NCBI GenBank assembly: GCA_963702195.1
Contig: OY969725.1
Location: 2,294,001 to 2,358,000 of the forward strand
DNA from: AC-56 sp963702195
Lineage (GTDB): Bacteria; Actinomycetota; Thermoleophilia; Solirubrobacterales; 70-9
Length of the DNA stretch: 64,000 bases
Direction: 5' to 3'
Shown here: positions 7,598-17,079 of the stretch, one piece after another
Layout of the letters: the number at the start of each line of letters is the position of its first letter
How positions within the stretch are numbered: the first letter of the stretch is position 1
Position numbers and translations under genes: made by a program
Notes under the pieces: generated by a model
The model's database searches: none
Seen by the model: the letters and a program-made list of their open reading frames with translations, nothing else
What the model was told of the DNA's origin: nothing

Positions 7598-8066
7598 TCA
7601 TCCCGCACCGAGGCTGTTAAACGGATCGAGTGGAGACTTGACCGGAAATGACCTTGTGAAAGCTCCACTCGATCGGGCGAGACGCACCCTCAGCTGACGC
7701 CCCGTCACGGGAACCACGCGGATCCCCTGCGCACCGAGGGTCGCGGCCTCCAACCGGTCGCGTTCGAACGCGACCCGTCCTGAGTGTCCGTCCCAGCCGT
7801 CGAGCTCTAAAGCGACTGCGAGATCGCGCCACAGGAAGTCGACCTCAGAGCCGTGGATCTTGCTGTCCGGGGCGGGCTCGTCAGGCGCAGCCCGCGCCGC
7901 CGGCGGATAAGAGATACACGCCGCGGTGCACCTCATGAAGCCGTCCATTCGAGATCACGCGCTCCGCACGTCGACTGGAGGATTCACCGGCGGCAATCCA
8001 GTCAACCCTCCACTCGAGCTTGGTGCCCCCGCCGGCCGAGCCGGCGGCCGGGGCGCTCCCCCTCAT
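7598..8066 (-). pseudogene. decayed DUF559 / AbiEi-like protein gene
   Basis: This fills the 518-base gap between the alcohol dehydrogenase and fbiC. Two minus-strand fragments in different frames match the two ends of one family. The segment around 7881-8066 reads RVISNGRLHEVHRGVYLLS, like the N-terminal AbiEi-type winged-helix domain. The segment at 7598-7860 reads EVDFLWRDLAVALELDGW, then FERDRLEAA, then VVPVTGRQL, like the C-terminal DUF559 (Vsr-related nuclease-fold) domain. The first ends in a stop at 7881 and the middle of the protein is missing, so both a frameshift and a deletion are needed. A gene of the same family, intact as far as seen, begins at 63803. Confidence 0.7.
7624..7674. 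repeat. perfect 12-bp inverted repeat with 27-base loop
   Basis: GATCGAGTGGAG at 7624-7635 is the exact reverse complement of CTCCACTCGATC at 7663-7674. It lies at the 3' end of the decayed DUF559 gene, just upstream of the alcohol dehydrogenase. A partial copy, CTCCACTCGA, recurs at 8008-8017 beside an imperfect inverted repeat (GACTGGAGGATT at 7973-7984 and AATCCAGTC at 7995-8003). It could be a terminator, an operator or a mobile-element footprint. Confidence 0.7.
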
Positions 8067-8108
8067 TGCCGCCGTTTTGCGCGCTTGAGCCGCCGAAACG
8101 CCGGGGCG

Positions 8109-10307
<2,199 letters not shown>

Positions 10308-10344
10308 GGCGCGGACGCTACAGCAGTCGGCTAACCGGGACTGG

Positions 10345-11130
10345 CTACCTGCGGCGCGAGCGGGCGGCGGTGCCGACGTCGTCGGCGACGTTCTCCACCA
10401 CCTCGCCGGGACCCGTGGGCGGCTCCGGGCCGAGCGCGTACTGCCCGCCCGCAATGATGAACCGGTAGGCGAGCACCGCCAGAATCGAGCCGACAATCGG
10501 GCCGACGAGGTACGGCCACGTGCCGCCGAACTCGTTTCCGATCAGCGCCGGGCCGAACCAGCGGGCGGGGTTGATCGCTCCTCCGGTGAGCGGGACGAAG
10601 AGGAAGCCGTCGATCGCGAGGGCGAGCCCGATCGCGAGCGGCGCCCATTCGCGACGGGCGCGCGGGTTCAGGGCGACCGCGCATACGGCCAAGACCAAGA
10701 TGAACGCGCCGATTCCCTCGACGATGGCGCCGAGGTACTCGTGACCGAGTATCGGACTGATCGTCGCCGCCCCGTAGTGGCTGGCGCGGCCCTCGTCCAG
10801 GAACAGCCCCTTGACCAGCAGGGCACCGAGCACGCCCCCGGATAGCTGGGCGAGGATGTACACGGCGGCATCGACGGGGTCGATCCGCCTGAGCAGCGCG
10901 GCAGCGAGCGTGATGACGGGATTGAAGTGCCCACCGCTGGCGACGCCGAAGGTGATGATCAACGCGAAGAGCGTGAATCCGTAGAGGAGGCCGACGACCG
11001 CGAAGTCAGAGCCGGTCTGAGCATTGGCGCTCGTTGCGATGTAGAGCACGCCGACCGTGCAGATCGCAAACGTGAGGATCAACGTGCCGACCAACTCGGC
11101 GATGTAGGCGGCTAGTCCTCGATCCTGCAC
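10345..11130 (-). CDS. aquaporin / MIP-family channel
   Basis: A 261-residue membrane protein with six hydrophobic segments and two half-helix motifs. The second is canonical (GGAINPAR, Asn187-Pro-Ala, then Arg190, as in water-selective channels). The first is NPV (GGHFNPVITLA, residues 70-72) instead of NPA. It should pass water or small neutral solutes. The GTG start at 11130 has an excellent GGAGG 7 bases upstream. It ends 37 bases before fbiC on the same strand; a functional link to F420 is not obvious. Confidence 0.9.
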   Translation of the reverse strand: MQDRGLAAYIAELVGTLILTFAICTVGVLYIATSANAQTGSDFAVVGLLYGFTLFALIITFGVASGGHFNPVITLAAALLRRIDPVDAAVYILAQLSGGVLGALLVKGLFLDEGRASHYGAATISPILGHEYLGAIVEGIGAFILVLAVCAVALNPRARREWAPLAIGLALAIDGFLFVPLTGGAINPARWFGPALIGNEFGGTWPYLVGPIVGSILAVLAYRFIIAGGQYALGPEPPTGPGEVVENVADDVGTAARSRRR

Positions 11131-11224
11131 TCTCGAACCTCCTGGTTGATGCGGGGTTTCTCCTGTCCCGACCCCACCGCGCCGCGCCTTCGCGCCGACG
11201 ACGGGCTAACACAAGCGCGGCAGT

Positions 11225-11734
11225 CTACTCAGCTTCGCTGTCAACCTGCTCCTGTAGCCGCTTGGCGTCCGCAATCACCTCGAGCGCCTCCTCGCGCGAC
11301 CGCCATCCCTCGACGTCCACTTTCTTGTCCTCGAGCTCCTTGTAGATGGAGAAGAAGTGGGTGATCTCGCGCTGGAGCGGCTTCGGGATGTCGTCCAGCG
11401 TCTCGGCGTGATTCCACCCCGGATCGTTCAGCGGAACGCAGACGACCTTGTCGTCCTCCCCCTTGTCGTCCCACATCTTGAACAGCGCGATCGGCTTCAC
11501 CCGGATCACGCAACCGGGAAAGGTCGGCTCCGAGACGCAGACCATGGCGTCGAGCGGATCGCCGTCGCGACCCCGGTGACCGATCAGGTAGCCGTAGTCC
11601 GTCGGGTAGACGGTCGACGAGGACAGAAAGCGGTCGAGGACGAGCTCGTCGAGGCCCTCGTCGTACTCGTACTTGTTACGACTCCCCTTGGGGATCTCCA
11701 CGTACGCGAGGAGGTGGTCGTCGCCCTCAGGCAT
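11225..11734 (-). CDS. ppa: inorganic pyrophosphatase (family I)
   Basis: A 169-residue soluble pyrophosphatase that hydrolyses PPi to drive biosynthetic reactions. Seen: YVEIPKGSRNKYEYD, YPTDYGYL, the metal-binding DGDPLDAMV (equivalent to the D-x-D-P-x-D signature), and WDDKGEDDKVVCV. Length matches bacterial family I enzymes. The ATG at 11734 has no Shine-Dalgarno; TAGACT ends 7 bases upstream (complement of 11742-11747), so the mRNA is probably leaderless. It is divergent from the solute-binding lipoprotein. Confidence 0.95.
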   Translation of the reverse strand: MPEGDDHLLAYVEIPKGSRNKYEYDEGLDELVLDRFLSSSTVYPTDYGYLIGHRGRDGDPLDAMVCVSEPTFPGCVIRVKPIALFKMWDDKGEDDKVVCVPLNDPGWNHAETLDDIPKPLQREITHFFSIYKELEDKKVDVEGWRSREEALEVIADAKRLQEQVDSEAE

Positions 11735-11741
11735 CGGGGGA

Positions 11742-11747
11742 AGTCTA
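11742..11747 (-). promoter_or_regulatory. -10-like element TAGACT upstream of ppa
   Basis: The hexamer ends 7 bases before the ppa ATG, where a leaderless promoter would place it. No -35 box is clear. Confidence 0.45.
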
Positions 11748-11773
11748 AGCGGCGAGCTATCCTCCGCCGGCCG

Positions 11774-12739
11774 ATGAAGAGGGTCGCTGCGCTGCTGGCG
11801 ACCGCCCTCGCCGTCACCTCGCTGGTGGCCTGCGGTGGCGGTGCTGAACCGGGCGCTCCTAAGCGAGCGACCCTCGTCCTCGACTTCCAGCCGAACGCCG
11901 TCCACACGGGCATCTACACCGCTCTGGAGGAGGGCCTGTACCGTCGCGCGGGCGTCGACCTGAGCGTCCAGCAGCCATCCGCGTCGACCGATGCGCCGAA
12001 GCTGCTGGAGGCGGGCACGGCCGCGTTCGCGATCCTGGACATCCACGACCTCGCGATCGCGCGCGATCGCGGGCTCGATCTGGTCGGGGTGATGCCGATC
12101 GTTCAGCGCCCGCTGGCGTCGGTGATCGCCGGCGACCCCAGCGCGGTGAAACGGCCCCGTGACCTCGAGGGCAGGACGGTGGGCGTTACGGGCCTGCCCT
12201 CCGACGACGCCGTCCTCGACTCGGTCGTGTCCGCCGACGGCGGCGACCCGCAAGGGGTGCACCGGGTCACGATTGGCTTCAACGCCGTGGCGTCGCTGGC
12301 CGCTGGGCGGGTGGACGCGGCCACCGGCTTCTGGAACGCCGAGGGCGTGACGCTCCAGCGGCAGGGCGTGGCGACCCGGATCTTCCGGGTGGACGACTAC
12401 GGAGCCCCCCGCTACCCCGAGCTCGTCCTCGTCACGACGAGCAAGACCCTCAACGAAGAGCCCACGCTGGTCCACGAGGTCGTCGACGCCACCGCGCGCG
12501 GGTACTCCCTGGCGACCAGCGATCCCAACCGGGGGCTCGACGACCTGCTGGCCGCCGATCCGAGCCTCGACCGCGCCGACCAGGCCGCCTCGCTGCGGGC
12601 GCTCGAATCCGCGAACGCGTTCCGCGACCCCGGCAAGTTCGACTGGCCCGTGCTGCGGACCTGGGCGCGGTGGGAGGCCCGGCACGGAATCGTCAACCAG
12701 CCCCCTCGGGTGAGCGGAACCTTCGCGGCGGTCAAGTAG
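11774..12739 (+). CDS. ABC-transporter substrate-binding lipoprotein (ThiY/NMT1-like)
   Basis: A 321-residue exported lipoprotein. A basic-hydrophobic leader ends in the lipobox LVAC (Cys about residue 20). The mature protein starts with TLVLDFQPNAVHTGIYTALEEGLYRRAGVDL, the typical opening of NMT1/ThiY proteins that bind thiamine precursors or related compounds. The permease and ATPase expected beside it are absent, so it is an orphan and its ligand is a guess. TATCCT at 11758-11763 lies 10 bases before the ATG. It converges on the next gene with an 8-base overlap. Confidence 0.82.
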   Translation: MKRVAALLATALAVTSLVACGGGAEPGAPKRATLVLDFQPNAVHTGIYTALEEGLYRRAGVDLSVQQPSASTDAPKLLEAGTAAFAILDIHDLAIARDRGLDLVGVMPIVQRPLASVIAGDPSAVKRPRDLEGRTVGVTGLPSDDAVLDSVVSADGGDPQGVHRVTIGFNAVASLAAGRVDAATGFWNAEGVTLQRQGVATRIFRVDDYGAPRYPELVLVTTSKTLNEEPTLVHEVVDATARGYSLATSDPNRGLDDLLAADPSLDRADQAASLRALESANAFRDPGKFDWPVLRTWARWEARHGIVNQPPRVSGTFAAVK

Positions 12740-13058
12740 CGAGCAGGCGCTCGACCAGCTCCGGCATCTCCCGCGCCATCCGCGAGCGCGGGACGACCAG
12801 GTCGATCCCTGCCGCCTCAGCGCTCTCGCGGGTCTGGGTGTTGAGGTGCGCATAGAAGCCGAGCACCGGGATCCCGCGTCCGGCTACCGCGGCGGCCGGC
12901 AGGTGGTCGAGGTCCACGACCACGAGATCGACGCCGTCGAGGCCGGACGCCTTCCCGAGCTCGCTCACGAGCTCGACCGTGTGACCGGCGGCGCCGAGGG
13001 TTGCGTCGATCCGGCTTCCGAACATCAGGTCGGGTGCGACCGCGAAGATGCGTGCCAC
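12732..13058 (-). CDS. small receiver-like hypothetical protein
   Basis: A 108-residue protein with alternating strands and helices: MARIFAVAPDLMFGSRIDATL, then GVDLVVVDLDH, then GIPVLGFYAHLN. This is the layout of a CheY-like receiver domain, with the DLD of VVVDLDHL near the usual phospho-Asp position. The N-terminal acidic pair is reduced and no conserved Lys is clear, so phosphorylation is doubtful. GTG start at 13058. No partner kinase is nearby. It overlaps the stop of the convergent lipoprotein gene by 8 bases. Confidence 0.6.
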   Translation of the reverse strand: MARIFAVAPDLMFGSRIDATLGAAGHTVELVSELGKASGLDGVDLVVVDLDHLPAAAVAGRGIPVLGFYAHLNTQTRESAEAAGIDLVVPRSRMAREMPELVERLLAT

Positions 13059-13087
13059 GGCTCAGGCGCTGTCGGAGTCGCGGTCGA

Positions 13088-13450
13088 TCACAGGCTGCGG
13101 CGGCGGCGAAAGTCCTGACGCACGCTCTCCGGGCGGCCCCACATCTGCACGATCTCGGCACGCCCCTCGTGGATGTCGCGGACGATCATCTCGCCGTCGA
13201 TCCCCTCCCGATCGAGGAGCGCAAGGGTGCCCTTCACGGTCTCCGGGGCGGCCGCGTGACCGAAGCGATGGGCGACCAGCAGCCGGAAGTGCCACTCGGC
13301 CTTCGAGTACGGCTGCGCGTTGACCTGCGTGAGCAGCACCGCCGCGTCGATGTAGCGGTCCTCGTCGAAGAGGCGAAGGTCGAGCTCCAGATCGGTCCAG
13401 TCGTCCGGGAGCGAATCGAGGACTTCCTGAAAGGAGTCGGCGAGCGCCAT
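13088..13450 (-). CDS. conserved hypothetical protein
   Basis: A 120-residue soluble acidic protein starting MALADSFQEVLDSLPDDWTDLELDLRLFDEDRYIDAA. I cannot name a known domain. It has regular alpha/beta composition with no signal peptide or membrane segment. The ATG at 13450 is preferred; an in-frame ATG at 13480, just after the mntH stop at 13486, would add ten residues. It follows mntH on the same strand, so it may be the third gene of the mntR-mntH transcript, but nothing in it suggests metal handling. Confidence 0.65.
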   Translation of the reverse strand: MALADSFQEVLDSLPDDWTDLELDLRLFDEDRYIDAAVLLTQVNAQPYSKAEWHFRLLVAHRFGHAAAPETVKGTLALLDREGIDGEMIVRDIHEGRAEIVQMWGRPESVRQDFRRRRSL

Positions 13451-13485
13451 CCCGCCGAAGCCTAGTCCTTGGATGGGCATCTCCA

Positions 13486-14835
13486 CTAACCGAAGAAGAC
13501 CTGCTGTAGCAGGAACAGGTTGAGCGCGATGATCAGCGCGCCCAGCACCGAGGCAATCGCGGTCAGCCAGCCGGGGTTCGCCAGGCTCCCCATGACATCG
13601 CGACGCCGGGCGATGACGACCAGCGGGATCAGTGCGAACGGGATCCCGAAGGAGAGCACCACCTGGCTCATGACGAGCGCGTCGGTCGGGTTGAGCCCGA
13701 TCGCGAGCACCACCAAGGCCGGGGCCAGGGTGATCGCGCGGCGCAGGAAGATCGGGATGCGGCGCTGGATGAATCCCTGCATGACGACCTGCCCCGACAT
13801 CGTGCCCACCGAGGACGATGCGAATCCCGAGGCCAGCAGGGCGACTCCGAACACGGTTGCAGCGTTGCCGGACACGGTCTGGCCGAGCCCGTCGAAGGCG
13901 CCCTCGATGCTGTCGACCCCGGACAGCCCGCCGCCGTGGAAGAGCGCCGCCGCCATGACCATCATCGAGATGTTCACCGCTCCGGCGAGGGCCATGGCGA
14001 TGACCACGTCGATTCGCTCGAAGCCGAGGATGCGGCGGCGCTCGGAGTCGTTCCGTCCCACGATCCGGCGCTGCGTGAGCGCCGAGTGCAGGTACACGAC
14101 GTGGGGCATGACCGTCGCCCCGATGATCCCGGTCGCGAGCAGGATGCTCTCCGTGCCGCCGAATCCCGGAATCACGAGGTGCTTCGCCACCTCGCCGCCG
14201 TCGGGGTTGGAGGCGAAGATCTCGAACCCGAACGCGAGCACGATGACCCCGACCAGCCCCGAGATCGCGGCCTCGAGCCGGCGGAAGCCCATCTGTTGGA
14301 GGGCGAGGATCGTGAAGGCTCCGACCCCGGCGAGCAGCGCCGCCGGGAACAGCGGGATCCCGAAGAGCAGGTTCAGGCCGAGCGCCGCGCCGACGACTTC
14401 GGCGACGTCGGTGGACATCGCCACGATCTCCGCCTGCACCCACAGCCCGCGCGAGGTGGGCTTCGAGAAGTTCTCGCGGCAGAGCTCCGGCAGGTTCTTT
14501 CCGGTTGCGATGCCGAGCTTCGCGGACTGGGTCTGGACGAGCATCGCGATCAGGTTCGCGCCGAGGACCACCCACAGCAGGAGGTATCCGTACTTGGCCC
14601 CGCCGGCGATGTTGGTGGCGAAGTTGCCGGGGTCCACGTAGGCGACCGCGGCGATGAAGGCTGGGCCGAGAAACGGCCAGATCCGCCCCACCCCCCGTGC
14701 GCGCCCCTCGAGCGACTCGCGGGCTGCGTGGGCGACCGCTGCCTCGCCGGGAAGAACGTCCTCGACTCCGACGTCGTCACCGTTGGCCGGGGCGCTGGGC
14801 GGAGCCTCGACGGTCGTCTCCACTGTGCGGCTCAC
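13486..14835 (-). CDS. mntH: Nramp-family manganese/iron transporter MntH
   Basis: A 449-residue proton-coupled divalent metal importer. Seen: the TM1 metal-binding motif DPGNFATNIAGG, the TM6 motif GATVMPHVVYLHS, and a run of 10-11 hydrophobic segments. The roughly 45-residue cytosolic N-terminal tail is longer than usual and Ala/Glu-rich. The ATG overlaps the mntR stop as ATGA, so the regulator is made first and the transporter is coupled to it. The palindrome at 15561-15584 probably represses both genes when manganese is plentiful. Confidence 0.94.
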   Translation of the reverse strand: MSRTVETTVEAPPSAPANGDDVGVEDVLPGEAAVAHAARESLEGRARGVGRIWPFLGPAFIAAVAYVDPGNFATNIAGGAKYGYLLLWVVLGANLIAMLVQTQSAKLGIATGKNLPELCRENFSKPTSRGLWVQAEIVAMSTDVAEVVGAALGLNLLFGIPLFPAALLAGVGAFTILALQQMGFRRLEAAISGLVGVIVLAFGFEIFASNPDGGEVAKHLVIPGFGGTESILLATGIIGATVMPHVVYLHSALTQRRIVGRNDSERRRILGFERIDVVIAMALAGAVNISMMVMAAALFHGGGLSGVDSIEGAFDGLGQTVSGNAATVFGVALLASGFASSSVGTMSGQVVMQGFIQRRIPIFLRRAITLAPALVVLAIGLNPTDALVMSQVVLSFGIPFALIPLVVIARRRDVMGSLANPGWLTAIASVLGALIIALNLFLLQQVFFG

Positions 14836-15551
14836 GCGCTACCCGCCGGCTCCACCCGCATCTTCTCCGCCAGCTCCCCTCCCAGGACGTGCTCATCCCC
14901 GTCGACCTCGACGAAGACGGGGCCCCCGAACGGCTGCACGTCCGTGACTCGAAGCACGACGCCTGGGCGAATCCCGCGATCGGCCAGGTAGCGCAACATC
15001 GTCGGGTCGGAGTCCGAGACGCGCGCGAAGGTCGCGACGCCGCCCGTGTCGAGCTCGCCGAGCGCGGTGGTCCGGTCCGCCGCCATGGCGAGCTCGGGCG
15101 TGGGGATCGGGTCGCCATGCGGGTCCAGCTGGGGGTTTCCGAGCTTCTCGGCGATGCGCCGCTCGAGGTCCTCGGAGATGTAGTGCTCGAGGACCTCGGC
15201 CTCGTCGTGGACACGGTCCCAGGGCATCTCGAGGGCATCCGCCAGGAACGCCTCGATCAGGCGGTGGTGACGGATCACCTCCAGGGCGACCCGCTCGCCC
15301 GCGGGCGTCAGGGTGACGCCGTGGTAGGGCTCGTAGCGCACGAGCCCAAGCTCGTCCAAGCGCTTGAGCATCGCGGTGACCGAAGACGGAGCCACCCCCA
15401 GCCGGTCGGCAAGCGCGGACGTCGTGATCGGCCCCTCCTCCTGGCGCTGCAGGCCGTAGATCGCCTTCGCGTAGTCCTCGACGGCCTCGGTGGCCGGAGC
15501 GCTCTGGCGCTCGGCGAGGCTCGCCTTGCTGGATGTCCTGGTGTGCGCCAT
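14832..15551 (-). CDS. mntR: DtxR-family metalloregulator, MntR-like, with FeoA-type C-terminal domain
   Basis: A 239-residue DtxR-family repressor: winged helix (about 22-85, with TTSALADRLGVAPSSVTAML), dimerisation and metal domain (86-150), and SH3-like FeoA domain (about 165-235). Ligands look like MntR rather than DtxR/IdeR: Asp26 in VEDYAKAIY occupies the DtxR Met10 / MntR Asp8 position, and Glu119, with Glu122-His123, replaces DtxR Cys102. The MntR Glu11 equivalent is Lys here. With mntH as partner, manganese sensing is the best guess. The B. subtilis MntR lacks the third domain. A DtxR-like palindrome lies 10 bases upstream of the start. Confidence 0.88.
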   Translation of the reverse strand: MAHTRTSSKASLAERQSAPATEAVEDYAKAIYGLQRQEEGPITTSALADRLGVAPSSVTAMLKRLDELGLVRYEPYHGVTLTPAGERVALEVIRHHRLIEAFLADALEMPWDRVHDEAEVLEHYISEDLERRIAEKLGNPQLDPHGDPIPTPELAMAADRTTALGELDTGGVATFARVSDSDPTMLRYLADRGIRPGVVLRVTDVQPFGGPVFVEVDGDEHVLGGELAEKMRVEPAGSA

Positions 15552-15560
15552 AGCGAAATC

Positions 15561-15584
15561 GTGATTTAGCCTAGCCTAAATCAC
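15561..15584. promoter_or_regulatory. DtxR/MntR-type operator palindrome
   Basis: GTGATTTAG at 15561-15569 and CTAAATCAC at 15576-15584 are perfect 9-base arms around CCTAGC. The core TTAGCCTAGCCTAA closely resembles the DtxR/IdeR box (TTAGGTTAGCCTAACCTAA). It lies 10 bases upstream of mntR and about 22 bases upstream of the -10-like element of the divergent YgfZ gene, so one bound repressor could control both directions. Confidence 0.85.
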
Positions 15585-15606
15585 TGGCCGGCGAAACGCC
15601 GCTCCC

Positions 15607-15612
15607 TACAAT
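15607..15612 (+). promoter_or_regulatory. -10-like element TACAAT upstream of the YgfZ-like gene
   Basis: TACAAT ends 7 bases before the GTG at 15620, with no Shine-Dalgarno between. The region where a -35 box would sit is next to the metalloregulator palindrome. Confidence 0.55.
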
Positions 15613-15619
15613 CGGCCGG

Positions 15620-16576
15620 GTGAGCACGGAAGTCGCGGTTGAGATCGACGGCCAGTACCGCGCGATGCAGGAGGGGGCGGGGCTGCTGGACCGCTCGTCG
15701 CGGGGGATGCTCGTCGTGCGGGGACCAGACGCGGCGGACTTCCTCCAGGGACAGCTCACCAACGACATCGAGGCGCTCGAGCCCGGGACCGGCTGCTATG
15801 CGGCGCTGCTCGACCGCAAGGGCCACATGCAGGCGGACATGCGCGTGCTCCGCCTGGAGGAGACCGGCGACCTGTGGCTCGACACCGAGCCCGAGGCCCT
15901 GGGAGCGGTGGAACGCCACCTGCGGATGTACAGCGTCGGTCGCGAGGTCGAAATCGAGGACGTCGGCGAAGCGTGGGCGATGCTCTCGGTGATCGGGCCC
16001 GCGGCGGCCGAGGTGACCGCGATCGGCCCGCTCTCCCCCGAGCACGCCCAGCGCGAGCAGGCCCGAGAGGGCGTGGAGATCGTGGCCGTCGCCACCGACC
16101 TGGGCGTCGACCTGATCCTGCGCGCCGACCAAGCGGACCAGGCTCGGCGACTGCTCGCGTCAGCGGACGCCGTCGAGGTCACCGAGGACGCTGCCGAGAT
16201 CCTGCGGGTGGAGTCCGGGCGGCCGCGCTTCGGGCGCGAGATGACGACAGCGACGATCCCGCAGGAGGCGGGGATCGACGAGCGCGCCGTGAGCTTCACG
16301 AAGGGCTGCTACATCGGCCAGGAGACGGTCGCGCGCCTGCACTACAAGGGCAGGCCGAACCGCCACCTGCGCGGACTGCGACTGTCCGCGCCGGTCGGCG
16401 ATGGAGACGAGATCCGCCTCGGCGACCGCGTCGTCGGCCAGGTCGGAACGGCCGTGCTCTCCCCCGCGCACGGCCCGATCGCGCTCGCCATCGTCAGGCG
16501 GGAGGCGGAACCGGGCGCCGGGGTGGAGGTCGGCGAGGCCTCCGTGGCGGCCGAGATCGTCGAGCCGCCGTTCTAG
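15620..16576 (+). CDS. YgfZ/GcvT-domain folate-binding protein
   Basis: A 318-residue member of the YgfZ family, folate-binding proteins that help maintain or repair certain Fe-S enzymes. Seen: the GcvT-like N-terminus with DFLQGQLTNDIEAL, the family motif KGCYIGQE at 228-235 with its conserved Cys230, and GRPNRHLRGL after it. GTG start at 15620, apparently leaderless. Its placement opposite mntR across a shared operator suggests that metal status may influence it, which fits an Fe-S maintenance role; the regulation is inferred from position only. Confidence 0.88.
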   Translation: MSTEVAVEIDGQYRAMQEGAGLLDRSSRGMLVVRGPDAADFLQGQLTNDIEALEPGTGCYAALLDRKGHMQADMRVLRLEETGDLWLDTEPEALGAVERHLRMYSVGREVEIEDVGEAWAMLSVIGPAAAEVTAIGPLSPEHAQREQAREGVEIVAVATDLGVDLILRADQADQARRLLASADAVEVTEDAAEILRVESGRPRFGREMTTATIPQEAGIDERAVSFTKGCYIGQETVARLHYKGRPNRHLRGLRLSAPVGDGDEIRLGDRVVGQVGTAVLSPAHGPIALAIVRREAEPGAGVEVGEASVAAEIVEPPF

Positions 16577-16631
16577 GTTCGCGTCCGCTGCGTCGCGGCG
16601 CCGAACTTGCGCTTCGAGCAGGGGCTTCGGT

Positions 16632-16637
16632 TAACGT
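16632..16637 (+). promoter_or_regulatory. -10-like element TAACGT for a leaderless lipoprotein mRNA
   Basis: TAACGT ends 7 bases before the ATG at 16645. A weak TTGCGC lies 19 bases upstream of it as a possible -35. Confidence 0.45.
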
Positions 16638-16644
16638 TGCACCG

Positions 16645-17079
16645 ATGGTCACGAGGGGTCGGCGGAGAGCCTCCCGGCGCGGTCGCATGGCGGTGCTCGC
16701 CGTCGCGGCTGCCCTCGTCGCGGTCGTGGCCGCAGGCTGCGGGGCAAAGAGCAACCCCAACGATCCGCGCCCGCCCGCCCAGCTCGAGGTCAGCGCGAGC
16801 GTCAACCCGCAGAAGGTCCAGATCTCACCCGACAGGTTCGGCGCGGGCGTCGTCAACTTCACGGTCGCGAACCTGTCCGGCTCGCCGATCACGTTCAGCG
16901 TGAACGGGCCCGAGAAGGCCTCGACCGTCCCGATCCAGCCGGGCTCGCCCGACTACCTGAAGATGAACCTCAAGGAGGGCACGTACCAGGCCACCGTCGG
17001 CAGCTCGAAGATCAAGCCGGCGACGATCAAGGTCGGGCCCGAGCGGCCGAGCTCGCAGAACCAGCTGCTGCTGCCCTAG
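16645..17079 (+). CDS. small exported lipoprotein, cupredoxin-like
   Basis: A 144-residue protein. A basic leader (MVTRGRRRASRRGRM) and hydrophobic stretch lead to the lipobox VAAGC (Cys about 33). The mature part, about 110 residues, is beta-rich (VQISPDRFGAGVVNFTVANLSGSPITFSVNG, then PGSPDYLKMNLKEGTYQATVGSSKIKPATIKVG). This resembles the cupredoxin/DUF4397 type of small surface sandwich, but no copper-ligand His-Cys-His set is visible. Function unknown. Its TAG interlocks with the stop of the convergent gene as CTAG. Confidence 0.75.
   Translation: MVTRGRRRASRRGRMAVLAVAAALVAVVAAGCGAKSNPNDPRPPAQLEVSASVNPQKVQISPDRFGAGVVNFTVANLSGSPITFSVNGPEKASTVPIQPGSPDYLKMNLKEGTYQATVGSSKIKPATIKVGPERPSSQNQLLLP

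Noticed and set aside
7598..8066. A functional small protein in the gap between alcohol dehydrogenase and fbiC
   Set aside because: The two family-like pieces are in different frames and lack the middle domain.
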